In this document: piece by piece, positions 41,074 through 48,676 of the stretch
How the letters are laid out: each line of letters starts with the position of its first letter
Numbering within the stretch: the stretch's first letter is position 1
Source: JACVRW01 sp046735115
GTDB lineage: Bacteria > Actinomycetota > Thermoleophilia > Solirubrobacterales > Thermoleophilaceae
Assembly: GCA_046735115.1 (NCBI GenBank)
Contig: JBKPSR010000059.1
Location: 7,460-71,459 of the forward strand
Direction: 5' to 3'
Length of the DNA stretch: 64,000 nucleotides
The notes under the pieces: generated by a model
What the model was told of the DNA's origin: nothing
The model's input: the letters and a program-made list of their open reading frames with translations, nothing else
The model's database searches: none
Position numbers and translations under genes: made by a program

Positions 41074-41678
41074 GCATCCGCACGACCGCGGAGATGCGGG
41101 CGCTCGCGCGGAACCGCCTGATCGAGTCAAGGCTCACGCCGAACGCGATCTCGATCACCGGCCTCGTGGGGAACCTGATCGCGGCCGTGCTGATACTCGA
41201 GGAGCACTTCGTCCTCGCCGGGGTGGCGTTCATCCTCGGCTCGCTCTGCGACATGTTCGACGGCCGCTACTCGCGGATGTCGGGCAAGGGAACTCCCTTC
41301 GGCGCGTTCCTCGACTCGACCCTCGACCGCGTGGAGGAGGGAGTCGTGCTGGCGGCTGTGGCGGCCTGGTTCGCCAAGAACAGCAACGAGCTTGCCGTCG
41401 CCGGCACGGTGATAGCCGTCGTGGGCTCCTACATGGTCAGCTACACGCGCGCCCGCGCGGAGGCGCTCGGCGTCGAGTGCAAGGTGGGGATCGCTTCCCG
41501 CGCGGTCCGGGTAGTAATCCTGTCGGTGGGCCTGGTGTTCGCCGCCGGCGAGCTGATCCCCGATCTTGACCTGCTCGAGGCGGCGATCTACGTGATGGCC
41601 GCGCTCACCGTTTTCACGGCACTTCAGAGGGTGCTCCACGTGCGCCGGCAACTGGCCCGCGCCGCGGGCACCGTGTAA
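41070..41678 (+). CDS. CDP-alcohol phosphatidyltransferase, probable phosphatidylinositol-phosphate synthase
   Basis: 202 residues, six membrane segments. The signature D-x2-D-G-x2-(A)R-x8-G-x3-D-x3-D is seen as DMFDGRYSRMSGKGTPFGAFLDSTLD, with Ser in place of the usual Ala before Arg. N-terminal LIESRLTPNAISITGLVGNLIAA matches the PgsA/PIPS group. Neighbouring inositol-1-phosphate synthase supports inositol phosphate as acceptor, as in the actinobacterial PIP synthase pathway. Confidence 0.87.
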   Translation: MSIRTTAEMRALARNRLIESRLTPNAISITGLVGNLIAAVLILEEHFVLAGVAFILGSLCDMFDGRYSRMSGKGTPFGAFLDSTLDRVEEGVVLAAVAAWFAKNSNELAVAGTVIAVVGSYMVSYTRARAEALGVECKVGIASRAVRVVILSVGLVFAAGELIPDLDLLEAAIYVMAALTVFTALQRVLHVRRQLARAAGTV

Positions 41679-41710
41679 CCCAAACGACCTTGGCGGGTGT
41701 GTTCTCCTCG

Positions 41711-42895
41711 ATGACTGATTCGAATATCGCTTCCAACGGCGGCTCGCGCTACCAGAGCGGAAAGGTGCGCGTCGCCATCATCGGCGTCGGCAACTGCGCC
41801 TCCTCCCTGGTGCAGGGAGTCGAGTACTACAAGGACGCCGACCCCCGAAACTCGGTCCCGGGCCTCATGCACGTCGACCTCGGCGGCTACCACGTCCGGG
41901 ACATCGAGTTCAGCGCCGCCTTCGACATCGACGCGGACAAGGTCGGAAAGGACCTCTCCGAGGCGATCTGGTCAGGTCAGAACAACACGATCAAGTTCGC
42001 CGACGTGCCGAGCCTCGGCGTGCCCGTCCACCGCGGCATGACTCACGACGGGCTCGGCAAGTACCTCAAGGAGAAGATCACGAAGGCGCCGGGCGAGACC
42101 GACGACATCGTGAGCATCCTCAAGGAGACGAAGACAGACGTGGTCGTCTCCTACCTCCCGGTCGGCTCCGAGGAGGCAACCAAGTGGTACGTCGAGAAGA
42201 TCATCGAGGCCGGCTGCGGCTTCGTGAACTGCATCCCGGTGTTCATCGCCAAGGAGAACTACTGGGCTAACCGGTTCCAGAAGGCCGGGCTCCCGATCGT
42301 CGGCGACGACATCAAGTCGCAGGTCGGCGCGACGATCGTCCACCGCATGCTCGCGCGGCTCTTCCACGAGCGCGGCGTGGAGATGAAGCGCACGTCGCAG
42401 CTGAACGTGGGCGGCAACATGGACTTCTACAACATGCTCGAGCGCGAGCGGCTCGAGTCCAAGAAGATCTCGAAGACGAACGCCGTGACCTCGATCATGG
42501 GCCACGAGCTCCCCAAGGACGACGTCTACATCGGCCCGTCGGACTACGTGCCGTGGCTGACCGACCGCAAGTGGGCGCACATCCGGCTCGAGGGCGAGGC
42601 CTTCGGCGACGTGCCGCTGACGCTCGAGGCCAAGCTCGAGGTGTGGGACTCGCCGAACTCGGCCGGCATCGTCATCGACGCGGTGCGCTGCTGCAAGCTG
42701 GCGCTGAACCACGGGCTCGGCGGCCCGATCGCGGGCGCGTCGGCGTACCTGATGAAGTCGCCGCCGGAGCAGCACCCCGACCCGGTCGCGCGCGACATGG
42801 TGGAGGACTTCATCGCGGAGTACGGCGGGGCGCCGGGGCTGCCGGGGCAGAAGCCCGCGCCGGCGAAAGCCGAGACCACGATCGACACCGCTTAG
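41711..42895 (+). CDS. ino1: Inositol-3-phosphate synthase
   Basis: 394 residues from ATG 41711; GTG and TTG further up are alternatives. NAD-binding VRVAIIGVGNCASSLVQGV at the N-terminus, then VVVSYLPVGSEEATKWY, NCIPVFIA, GDDIKSQVGATIVHRMLARLF (catalytic Lys) and LNVGGNMDFYNML. It isomerises glucose-6-phosphate to myo-inositol-3-phosphate. A C-terminal Pro/Ala tail is typical of actinobacterial forms. It provides inositol for the adjacent lipid enzymes. Confidence 0.96.
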   Translation: MTDSNIASNGGSRYQSGKVRVAIIGVGNCASSLVQGVEYYKDADPRNSVPGLMHVDLGGYHVRDIEFSAAFDIDADKVGKDLSEAIWSGQNNTIKFADVPSLGVPVHRGMTHDGLGKYLKEKITKAPGETDDIVSILKETKTDVVVSYLPVGSEEATKWYVEKIIEAGCGFVNCIPVFIAKENYWANRFQKAGLPIVGDDIKSQVGATIVHRMLARLFHERGVEMKRTSQLNVGGNMDFYNMLERERLESKKISKTNAVTSIMGHELPKDDVYIGPSDYVPWLTDRKWAHIRLEGEAFGDVPLTLEAKLEVWDSPNSAGIVIDAVRCCKLALNHGLGGPIAGASAYLMKSPPEQHPDPVARDMVEDFIAEYGGAPGLPGQKPAPAKAETTIDTA

Positions 42896-42900
42896 CGCCA

Positions 42901-42945
42901 ACAATCCTGGCTAGACCACCGTATAGGTGGCTAATCCAGGATTGT
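42901..42945. repeat. Hairpin repeat, copy 2 (ACAATCCTGG family)
   Basis: A 45-bp inverted repeat five bases after the ino1 stop. Outer arms ACAATCCTGG/CCAGGATTGT are perfect and inner arms TAG-A-CCACC/GGTGGCTA close on the loop GTATA, giving an 18-bp stem with small bulges. It could end the ino1 transcript, although no T-run follows. It shares its outer arms and loop style with the element at 25836-25884. Confidence 0.7.
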
Positions 42946-43011
42946 CCGTCCGGGGCAGCCGCCGTCGTTCGGCAACCGGGCGGTCGGGCGCTCAGGAATA
43001 TCCTGCGCGAG

Positions 43012-44850
43012 GTGCCCTTCAGCATCGCGCAGGTCACCCCGTGGCCCTGGGAGCAGCGCCACGAGGTCAACCGCTTCGTGGAGCGGCTCTCCGACGAGCT
43101 GTGCGCGCGCGGCCACCGCGTCGTGGTCATCGCGCCGTCGGATTCGCGTGAGCTGATCCGCGACGGCCGCGCCGTCGTAAAGGCGATGCGCTCGGACCCT
43201 GGTGCGCTGTGGTCGGCTCCGGGCTGCGCCTCCCTCGTTGCGGTCGGCCAGTCGCTGCCGTTCCGGCGGGGCGGGTCGGTGTCGGTGCCGCTCGACGTCT
43301 CGCGGACGCTCGAGGAGCTGCTGAACCGCGCCGAGCTCGACTTCCTGCATGTCCACGAGCCGTTCGCGCCGAGCGCGGCCTCGGCGGCGCTCCGGCACTC
43401 GCGGGCGCTGAACGTCGGGACCTTCCACTCGACCACGGAGCGGTTCGTCTCGACGCAGGTGGCTCGCAAGGTGGTCGAGCTCCTGTTCGGGCGGCTCGAC
43501 GGCCGCACCGCCAGCTACGCCGCAACGCGGGACCTGGTCGAGCGCTACTTCCCCGGCGACTACACCGTGATCCATCCGGGCGCCGACCTTCAAGAGCGCG
43601 CCGGCACCAAGGAGTCCGGCCCGCCCGAGATCGTTTTCTCCGACGCCGAGGAGCGCGGCGCGCTCAGGATCTTCATCCGCGCACTCCGGCGCCTGCCGCA
43701 TGAGCTCGACTGGCGCGCCACGATCTGGCTCCACGACCCGGCGTCCGCATCCGCCCCGACGCTGTCGCGGCGGCTCCGCGAGCGCGTCACACTCGCCGGC
43801 CCCGCCAACGGCTCCGAGGCCCAGCATCTCGCGCGCGCCACGGTCGCCGTCGCCGCGTCGTCCGGCACCGCTCCCGCGCCACAGCTCGTGCTCCGCTCGA
43901 TGGCCGGCGGCGCCGTGCCGGTCGTATCGCGGCTCCCGCAGTACGAGGAGCTCGTGCGCGACGGCGAGCTGGGTCCCCTGTTCGAGCCGCGCGACGCGCT
44001 CACACTGGCCGCCCAGCTCGAGCGCCTCCTGCGCGACCCGGGCCTGGTGCGCGGCTACACCGACGCGGTCGCCAGCCACAGGGCGGAGCTCGACTGGTCG
44101 CGCGCAGCCGACGAGTACGAGGAGCTCTACGAGCGGATCGCCGGCCGGCGCCACGAGGTGAACGGCCGGCAGCAGCTGCGCACGCGGCTCGGATCGCGCG
44201 GGTTCGTGCACGTGGACCTGCACATGCACACCGACCACTCGCCGGACTGCGCGACGCCGGTCGACACGCTGCTCGACACCGCCAAGCGAGTCGGCCTCGG
44301 CGCCATCGCGATCACCGACCACAACGAGATCTCCGGCGCCCTCGAGGCGCGGGAGCGCGCCAACGGCATCAAGGTGATCGTCGCCGAGGAGGTGAAGACG
44401 GCCGACCAGGGCGAGGTGATCGGGCTCTTCATCGAGGAGAAGATCCCGCGCGGCATGACGCTCCAGGAGACGATCGCCGAGATACGGCGCCAGGGGGGCC
44501 TCGTCTACGTCCCCCATCCCTTCGACCGGATGCATGCTGTGCCCGACTATGAGCACCTCCTGGACGTCGTGGAGGACATCGACGCGATCGAGGTCTTCAA
44601 CCCGCGCGTGGCCTTCTCGGCCTTCAACGAGGAGGCGGCGCGCTTCGCGGCCAAGTACCGGATCGTCGCCGGAGCCGGGTCGGACAGCCACGTCGCACAG
44701 GGGCTCGGCTCCGTGAAGATCCGCATGCGCGACTTCGACGGACCCGAGGAGTTCCTGGAGTCGCTGCGCGACGCGGACATCGTCCGCAAGAAGCAGTCGC
44801 TGCTGTACGTGCAGGCGCTCAAGTTCCTCCAGACGCGAGGCAAGAAGTGA
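43012..44850 (+). CDS. GT4-like glycosyltransferase fused to a PHP-domain phosphoesterase
   Basis: 612 residues from GTG 43012. Residues 1-380 are GT-B fold: SIAQVTPWPWEQRHEVNRFVERLSDEL, DFLHVHEPFAPSAASAAL and VGTFHSTTERF resemble PimA-type GT4 enzymes, but the usual E-x7-E near the donor site is replaced (APAPQLVLRSMAGGAVPVVS). Residues 390-610 are a PHP domain: HVDLHMHTDHSPDC, ITDHNEISG, VPHPFDRMH and GAGSDSHVAQGL keep the metal-binding His/Asp set. Glycosyl transfer may be lost or altered while the PHP half looks active. The stop overlaps the next gene. Confidence 0.8.
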   Translation: MPFSIAQVTPWPWEQRHEVNRFVERLSDELCARGHRVVVIAPSDSRELIRDGRAVVKAMRSDPGALWSAPGCASLVAVGQSLPFRRGGSVSVPLDVSRTLEELLNRAELDFLHVHEPFAPSAASAALRHSRALNVGTFHSTTERFVSTQVARKVVELLFGRLDGRTASYAATRDLVERYFPGDYTVIHPGADLQERAGTKESGPPEIVFSDAEERGALRIFIRALRRLPHELDWRATIWLHDPASASAPTLSRRLRERVTLAGPANGSEAQHLARATVAVAASSGTAPAPQLVLRSMAGGAVPVVSRLPQYEELVRDGELGPLFEPRDALTLAAQLERLLRDPGLVRGYTDAVASHRAELDWSRAADEYEELYERIAGRRHEVNGRQQLRTRLGSRGFVHVDLHMHTDHSPDCATPVDTLLDTAKRVGLGAIAITDHNEISGALEARERANGIKVIVAEEVKTADQGEVIGLFIEEKIPRGMTLQETIAEIRRQGGLVYVPHPFDRMHAVPDYEHLLDVVEDIDAIEVFNPRVAFSAFNEEAARFAAKYRIVAGAGSDSHVAQGLGSVKIRMRDFDGPEEFLESLRDADIVRKKQSLLYVQALKFLQTRGKK

Positions 44851-45503
44851 TGCGTTCGAAAGGACAGGAGAGACCCCCGTCAAAAGCCAGTGGGACGGTG
44901 CCGGCAACTGACGACGAGATTCGCGAGAAGTACCTCGAGCGCGCGATCCGCGAGCTGAACCAGCTCACGCGCGACATCCAGTCCTGCGAGCTGTGCCCGC
45001 GCGGGAACCTCATGCCGGTGCTCGGCTCGGGGCACCCGCAGGCGGACATCATGCTGCTCAAGTTCGCTCCGATGCCGTCGGAGATCGAGGAGGGCGTGGC
45101 GTTCTACGGCCGTGCCGGCGGCGCACTGATGAAGAGCTTCAAGCGGCTTGGGATCGACCCGCTCGCCGTCTACGGCACCGTCTTCGTCAAGTGTCCGGTG
45201 CACGACACGGACGAATCGGCGCCCGCCTGCCGGGCGCGCGTGCTGGAGGAGATCGCGATCGTGCAGCCGCGCATGGTGGTCGTGATGGGCGACGAGGCGC
45301 TCGAGGAGCTGAACGAGCTCCACATCCCGCTCGGCCGCCAGCTGGACTGGAAGCCGGGCGAGCTGCAGCGCCTCACGCCCTCGATCGAGGCCCTCACCGT
45401 GCCGGACATCGACCGCTCGCTGGACGACGAGGAGGCGAAGCGCGAGTTCTGGGGCGCCTTCCGGGCGCTCGGCGAGTGGTACGCGGACTTCCCGCCCTAC
45501 TGA
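44850..45503 (+). CDS. Divergent uracil-DNA glycosylase family 4-like protein
   Basis: 217 residues, starting on ATG inside TGATG. The N-terminal SCELCPRGNLMPVLGSGHPQADIMLL and the four Cys (CELC, KCPV, ACRA) match the Fe-S UDG superfamily, as do FYGRAGGALMKSFKRLGIDP and VQPRMVVVMGDEALEEL. But the catalytic GE-x-PG motif reads KFAPMPSE and the HPS/HPA motif is absent near LTPSIEALTVPDI. So it is a superfamily member with missing catalytic residues, possibly with another function. Confidence 0.75.
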   Translation: MRSKGQERPPSKASGTVPATDDEIREKYLERAIRELNQLTRDIQSCELCPRGNLMPVLGSGHPQADIMLLKFAPMPSEIEEGVAFYGRAGGALMKSFKRLGIDPLAVYGTVFVKCPVHDTDESAPACRARVLEEIAIVQPRMVVVMGDEALEELNELHIPLGRQLDWKPGELQRLTPSIEALTVPDIDRSLDDEEAKREFWGAFRALGEWYADFPPY

Positions 45504-45507
45504 GCGG

Positions 45508-46665
45508 CTAGCGCCCCAGACCGGCGAACCACGTCTCCCTCCAGCCGGACCAGCCCGTGATCGGCCACACCTGATGCAGCAGGGCGGGGCCCGGCGAGTC
45601 GTCGTAGCACGCCGCGTCCTTCGCCCGCGACGCGAGGCACCACGTGTACCACGCCGGTCGCCTGTCGCCGCAGGCGCGAACCAGGCCCGTGTCCCACGGG
45701 AAGCCGGGCTTCTCCTGGCACACGGGCGCGCCCACATCGACCTCCTCGCGCACGTTGTAGTAATTCATCCGGGTGATGCTGTCGTGCGACGCCAGCCCGG
45801 ACGTCGTGTCGGTCATCCACCTCACCTGGGCGTCCTGCTCGGCCTCGGTCTGACCGGGAACGGAGTTGTCGTCGACGTGGGCTCCCGCCTCGGTCACCCA
45901 GATCGGGAGCCCGGCGCCCTTGGTGGCGCTGAGCGTCGTCACCAGGTCGTCGGTGCTCAGGAAGCTCCTGCGCCTGACCCCCCCGTAGGCATGCCAGGAG
46001 ACCGCGCTTCCGAACTGCCCGCCGGCCTGGTCGAAGAGCTTGACGTAGCGCTCGACGAAGGAGGTCCCGTCTGGGTGTCGCTTCAGCGTCCCGTCGGCGG
46101 CGTAGTGGTCGTTGAAGTCGGGGGACAGCAGCTTGTCGTCCGGGTGGCTTTGCTCCAGGTAGGCCTTGAGGCGCACCGACACGTCCGCCAGGAAGGACGC
46201 CCCCGAGGCGGTGAACGTCCACCCATTGAGGCCAGGCTCGTTCATCGGACTCCACCACTCGACCTCCGGCGAGAACCTGTCGATGAACGGCCGCACCTGG
46301 TCCATCCAGGCGTGACCGGTCAGCGCCACTCCCTGCCATGTCTGCGGCGGCACGGAGAACGACACCGCGATCTCCATGCCCCCAGGCTTCCGGGCCGCTG
46401 CGTTCGCCTCGGCGATCCGCGTCTGGATCTGGGCCAGATAGCCCGGATCGCTCAGCGACGCGAACTGAGCGATCAGCCGGAACGACTTCGGCTCGAGCTC
46501 GTCGAACGTCTCGTCGAGAGCCATCCTCGGAACGTGGAAATCGTCGGAGATGCCCCAGCCTGATGGGCCCACGTTCGCCGAGGAAGGCGCCGGGAACGCG
46601 GCCAGGGAGGCGAGGACGAGAACGGCCAGAAGGACGACGGGGGCGCGTCCAGACACTCCCGCCAC
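45508..46665 (-). CDS. Secreted clan GH-A-like glycosidase
   Basis: 385 residues from GTG, TAGTTC nine bases upstream. Signal peptide VVLLAVLVLASLAAFPAPSSA; TIM-barrel signs: WWSPMNEPGLNGW (acid/base Glu about 143), VSWHAYGG and PIWVTEAGAH (nucleophile Glu about 259), and a C-terminal Trp-rich stretch with paired Cys. Isolated copy between a UDG-like gene and small stress-type genes, 9 kb from the main glycosidase island. Substrate unknown. Confidence 0.82.
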   Translation of the reverse strand: MAGVSGRAPVVLLAVLVLASLAAFPAPSSANVGPSGWGISDDFHVPRMALDETFDELEPKSFRLIAQFASLSDPGYLAQIQTRIAEANAAARKPGGMEIAVSFSVPPQTWQGVALTGHAWMDQVRPFIDRFSPEVEWWSPMNEPGLNGWTFTASGASFLADVSVRLKAYLEQSHPDDKLLSPDFNDHYAADGTLKRHPDGTSFVERYVKLFDQAGGQFGSAVSWHAYGGVRRRSFLSTDDLVTTLSATKGAGLPIWVTEAGAHVDDNSVPGQTEAEQDAQVRWMTDTTSGLASHDSITRMNYYNVREEVDVGAPVCQEKPGFPWDTGLVRACGDRRPAWYTWCLASRAKDAACYDDSPGPALLHQVWPITGWSGWRETWFAGLGR

Positions 46666-46707
46666 GTTCTCATGGAACTAGGCGAACGCAAGCGGTACCC
46701 TCGCCGC

Positions 46708-47130
46708 ATGGCTGCCGAGGCCCGCGTGCTCGTCGTGGCGAACCGCACCGCGGAGTCCCCCGAGCTGCTCGACGCCTTGCGCACGCGGACGATGCAGGGG
46801 CCCTGTCGGTTCACCCTGCTCGTGCCCTCGACACCGCATGGAATCGCATGGGCCGCGGACATGCACGGGGGAGGCGACGAGGCCGAGAGCCACCGAGCCT
46901 CGTTCCTCCAGGAGCTCCGCGAGGAGGGCCTCAACGTCAACGACGCAAAGGTCGGCGACCCCGACCCGCTGGCCGCCATCCAGGACGAATGCAACTTCCA
47001 CGAGTACGACGAGCTGATCGTCTCGACCCTGCCGCTGCACATCTCGAAATGGCTGAAGGTGGACCTGCCCCGAAAGGCCGAGGCGGCCACCGGACTGCCC
47101 GTCAAGCACGTCGTGGGAAGCTCGGGCTGA
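46708..47130 (+). CDS. Small Rossmann-like protein, universal-stress-like
   Basis: 140 residues from ATG 46708, TACCCT six bases upstream. EARVLVVANRTAESPELLDAL at the start, and FHEYDELIVSTLPLHISKWLKVDLP near the end, recall the alpha/beta fold of universal stress proteins, without the ATP-loop glycines. The family is not securely recognised. It overlaps the following zinc-ribbon-like gene by one base (TGATG). Confidence 0.65.
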   Translation: MAAEARVLVVANRTAESPELLDALRTRTMQGPCRFTLLVPSTPHGIAWAADMHGGGDEAESHRASFLQELREEGLNVNDAKVGDPDPLAAIQDECNFHEYDELIVSTLPLHISKWLKVDLPRKAEAATGLPVKHVVGSSG

Positions 47131-47303
47131 TGGACCTCGAGGAGCACACCGGAGTCGACCCTGTGATCGAGCGAACCTGCGCCGAGTGCGGGGCGAAACT
47201 GACCGAGGCCGAGATCCGCGCCTCGCTCGACACCGGCGGGCCCTTCCTCTGCACGGTGCACGCGAACGAAGAAGTGCAGCTGGACGAGGACGCCGGGATC
47301 TAG
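47130..47303 (+). CDS. 57-residue zinc-ribbon-like protein
   Basis: ERTCAECGAKLTEAEI gives a Cys-x2-Cys knuckle, and FLCTVHANEE adds a Cys and a His, so a single zinc site is plausible. Acidic termini. Too short for family assignment. It is translationally coupled to the preceding Rossmann-like gene and shares a CTAG stop with the RNA methyltransferase gene on the other strand. Confidence 0.6.
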   Translation: MDLEEHTGVDPVIERTCAECGAKLTEAEIRASLDTGGPFLCTVHANEEVQLDEDAGI

Positions 47304-48676
47304 GAGCGGCGGCCCAGCAGCGCCACGCACTCGATGTGCGGGGTTTGCGGGAACATGTCGACCGGCCTGACGGTGCGCAGCGCATAGCCGCCGTCGTCGA
47401 CCAGCTGGCGAGCGTTGGGGGCCAGCGTCGTGGGGTTGCACGACACGTAGACGATCCGCTCCGCCCCGGCCTCGATGATCCGGCGCACGACCTTCTGCGA
47501 GAGGCCGGCGCGGGGCGGATCCACCACGATCACGTCCGGCCTCCCAGACTTCTCGAGCAGCTCGCGCATCACGAGGCGTACGTCACCGGCGAAGAAGCGC
47601 GCGTTGTCGATCCCGTTCAGCCTGGCGTTCTCGATCGCGTCTGCCACCGCCTCCTCGATCAGCTCCACTCCCCACACCTCGGCCGAATCGAGCGCGAGGA
47701 CGAGGGCGATCGTCCCGATGCCGCAGAAGAGGTCGAGCACCCTTTCGCGGCCCGTCAGCCCGGCGAGCTCCGCGGCCACGCCGTAGAGCCGCTCGGCCAT
47801 CTCGGTGTTCGTCTGGAAGAACGCATCCGGTGAGATCCGGAAGCGCAGCCCGCACAGCTCCTCCTCCAGCACGGCCGAGCCCTTGACTGTCCTGGATTCG
47901 CCGCCGCGGGTCGTCTCCGCGACGCCCTCGGCGCGCGTCCACAGGAACGAGTCCGCCGGCGTCGCGGCGGCCAGCTCGTCGACGCGGAAGTCCGAGCCCG
48001 GGCTCGTGATCAGCCGTGCGTGCAGTTGTCCGGTGCGGCGCCCCTCGCGGACGACCAGGTTGCGGAGCAGGCCGGCCTGGGTCTCCCTGTCCCAGGCGCT
48101 CAGCCCCTCCGCGCGGCACCAGGCCTTCACCGCCTCGCGGAGCTCGTCCACCCGCTCCGAGGCCAGGATGTCCGCGGTCACGTCGTCGATCAGGTCGAAG
48201 CGGCCCGGCCGGTGGAAGCCGAGCACGAGCTCGCCCTGCTCGTCCTCCCCGAACGAGTACTCGAGCTTGTTGCGGTAGCGGAGCTCCCGCTCCGCCGGCA
48301 CGATCGGCTCGACGGGCGGCTGCTCGAAGCCACCGATGCGCTCGAGCGCGTCGCGCACCTGCGACGCCTTCTCCTCGAGCTGGCGCTCGTAGGGCAGCAC
48401 CTGCCAGGGCGCGCCGGGGTGCGGCGCCGCCGGATCGATGCGTTCCGGGCTCGGCTCGAGCAGCTCGACGAGCTCTGCCTCGGCCCACGAGCGCTTGGAT
48501 TTCCCGATCCGAGCGCGCACCCGGTCGCCGGGCACCGCGCCGCGCACGAATACGACGTATCCGCTCTCGGTGCGCGCGACGCCGGCCCCGCCAAAGGCCA
48601 GTCGGTCGATCGTCAGGTCGAGCTCATCCCCGCGACGCGGGCGAGGGCGTGTTGTCTGCGGCTGAGTGGTCGTCAG
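47300..48676 (-). CDS. TrmA/RlmD-family RNA uracil-C5 methyltransferase, CTG start
   Basis: 458 residues if started at CTG 48676; GTG 48547 would remove half of the N-terminal TRAM domain (DELDLTIDRLAFGGAGVART). No ATG, GTG or TTG precedes in frame. The CTG overlaps the upstream stop as CTGA, the same geometry as the GTGA/ATGA/TTGA junctions of other gene pairs here. The SAM domain has LDLFCGIGTIAL, the catalytic Cys in VYVSCNPTTLAPN, and VVDPPRAGLS. Likely makes m5U in 23S rRNA or tRNA. Confidence 0.9.
   Translation of the reverse strand: MTTTQPQTTRPRPRRGDELDLTIDRLAFGGAGVARTESGYVVFVRGAVPGDRVRARIGKSKRSWAEAELVELLEPSPERIDPAAPHPGAPWQVLPYERQLEEKASQVRDALERIGGFEQPPVEPIVPAERELRYRNKLEYSFGEDEQGELVLGFHRPGRFDLIDDVTADILASERVDELREAVKAWCRAEGLSAWDRETQAGLLRNLVVREGRRTGQLHARLITSPGSDFRVDELAAATPADSFLWTRAEGVAETTRGGESRTVKGSAVLEEELCGLRFRISPDAFFQTNTEMAERLYGVAAELAGLTGRERVLDLFCGIGTIALVLALDSAEVWGVELIEEAVADAIENARLNGIDNARFFAGDVRLVMRELLEKSGRPDVIVVDPPRAGLSQKVVRRIIEAGAERIVYVSCNPTTLAPNARQLVDDGGYALRTVRPVDMFPQTPHIECVALLGRRS

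Noticed and set aside
42553..43011. Extension of the GT4-PHP protein into ino1
   Set aside because: This part is the shifted frame of ino1 and crosses the hairpin repeat; SIAQVTPWPW marks the true N-terminus.
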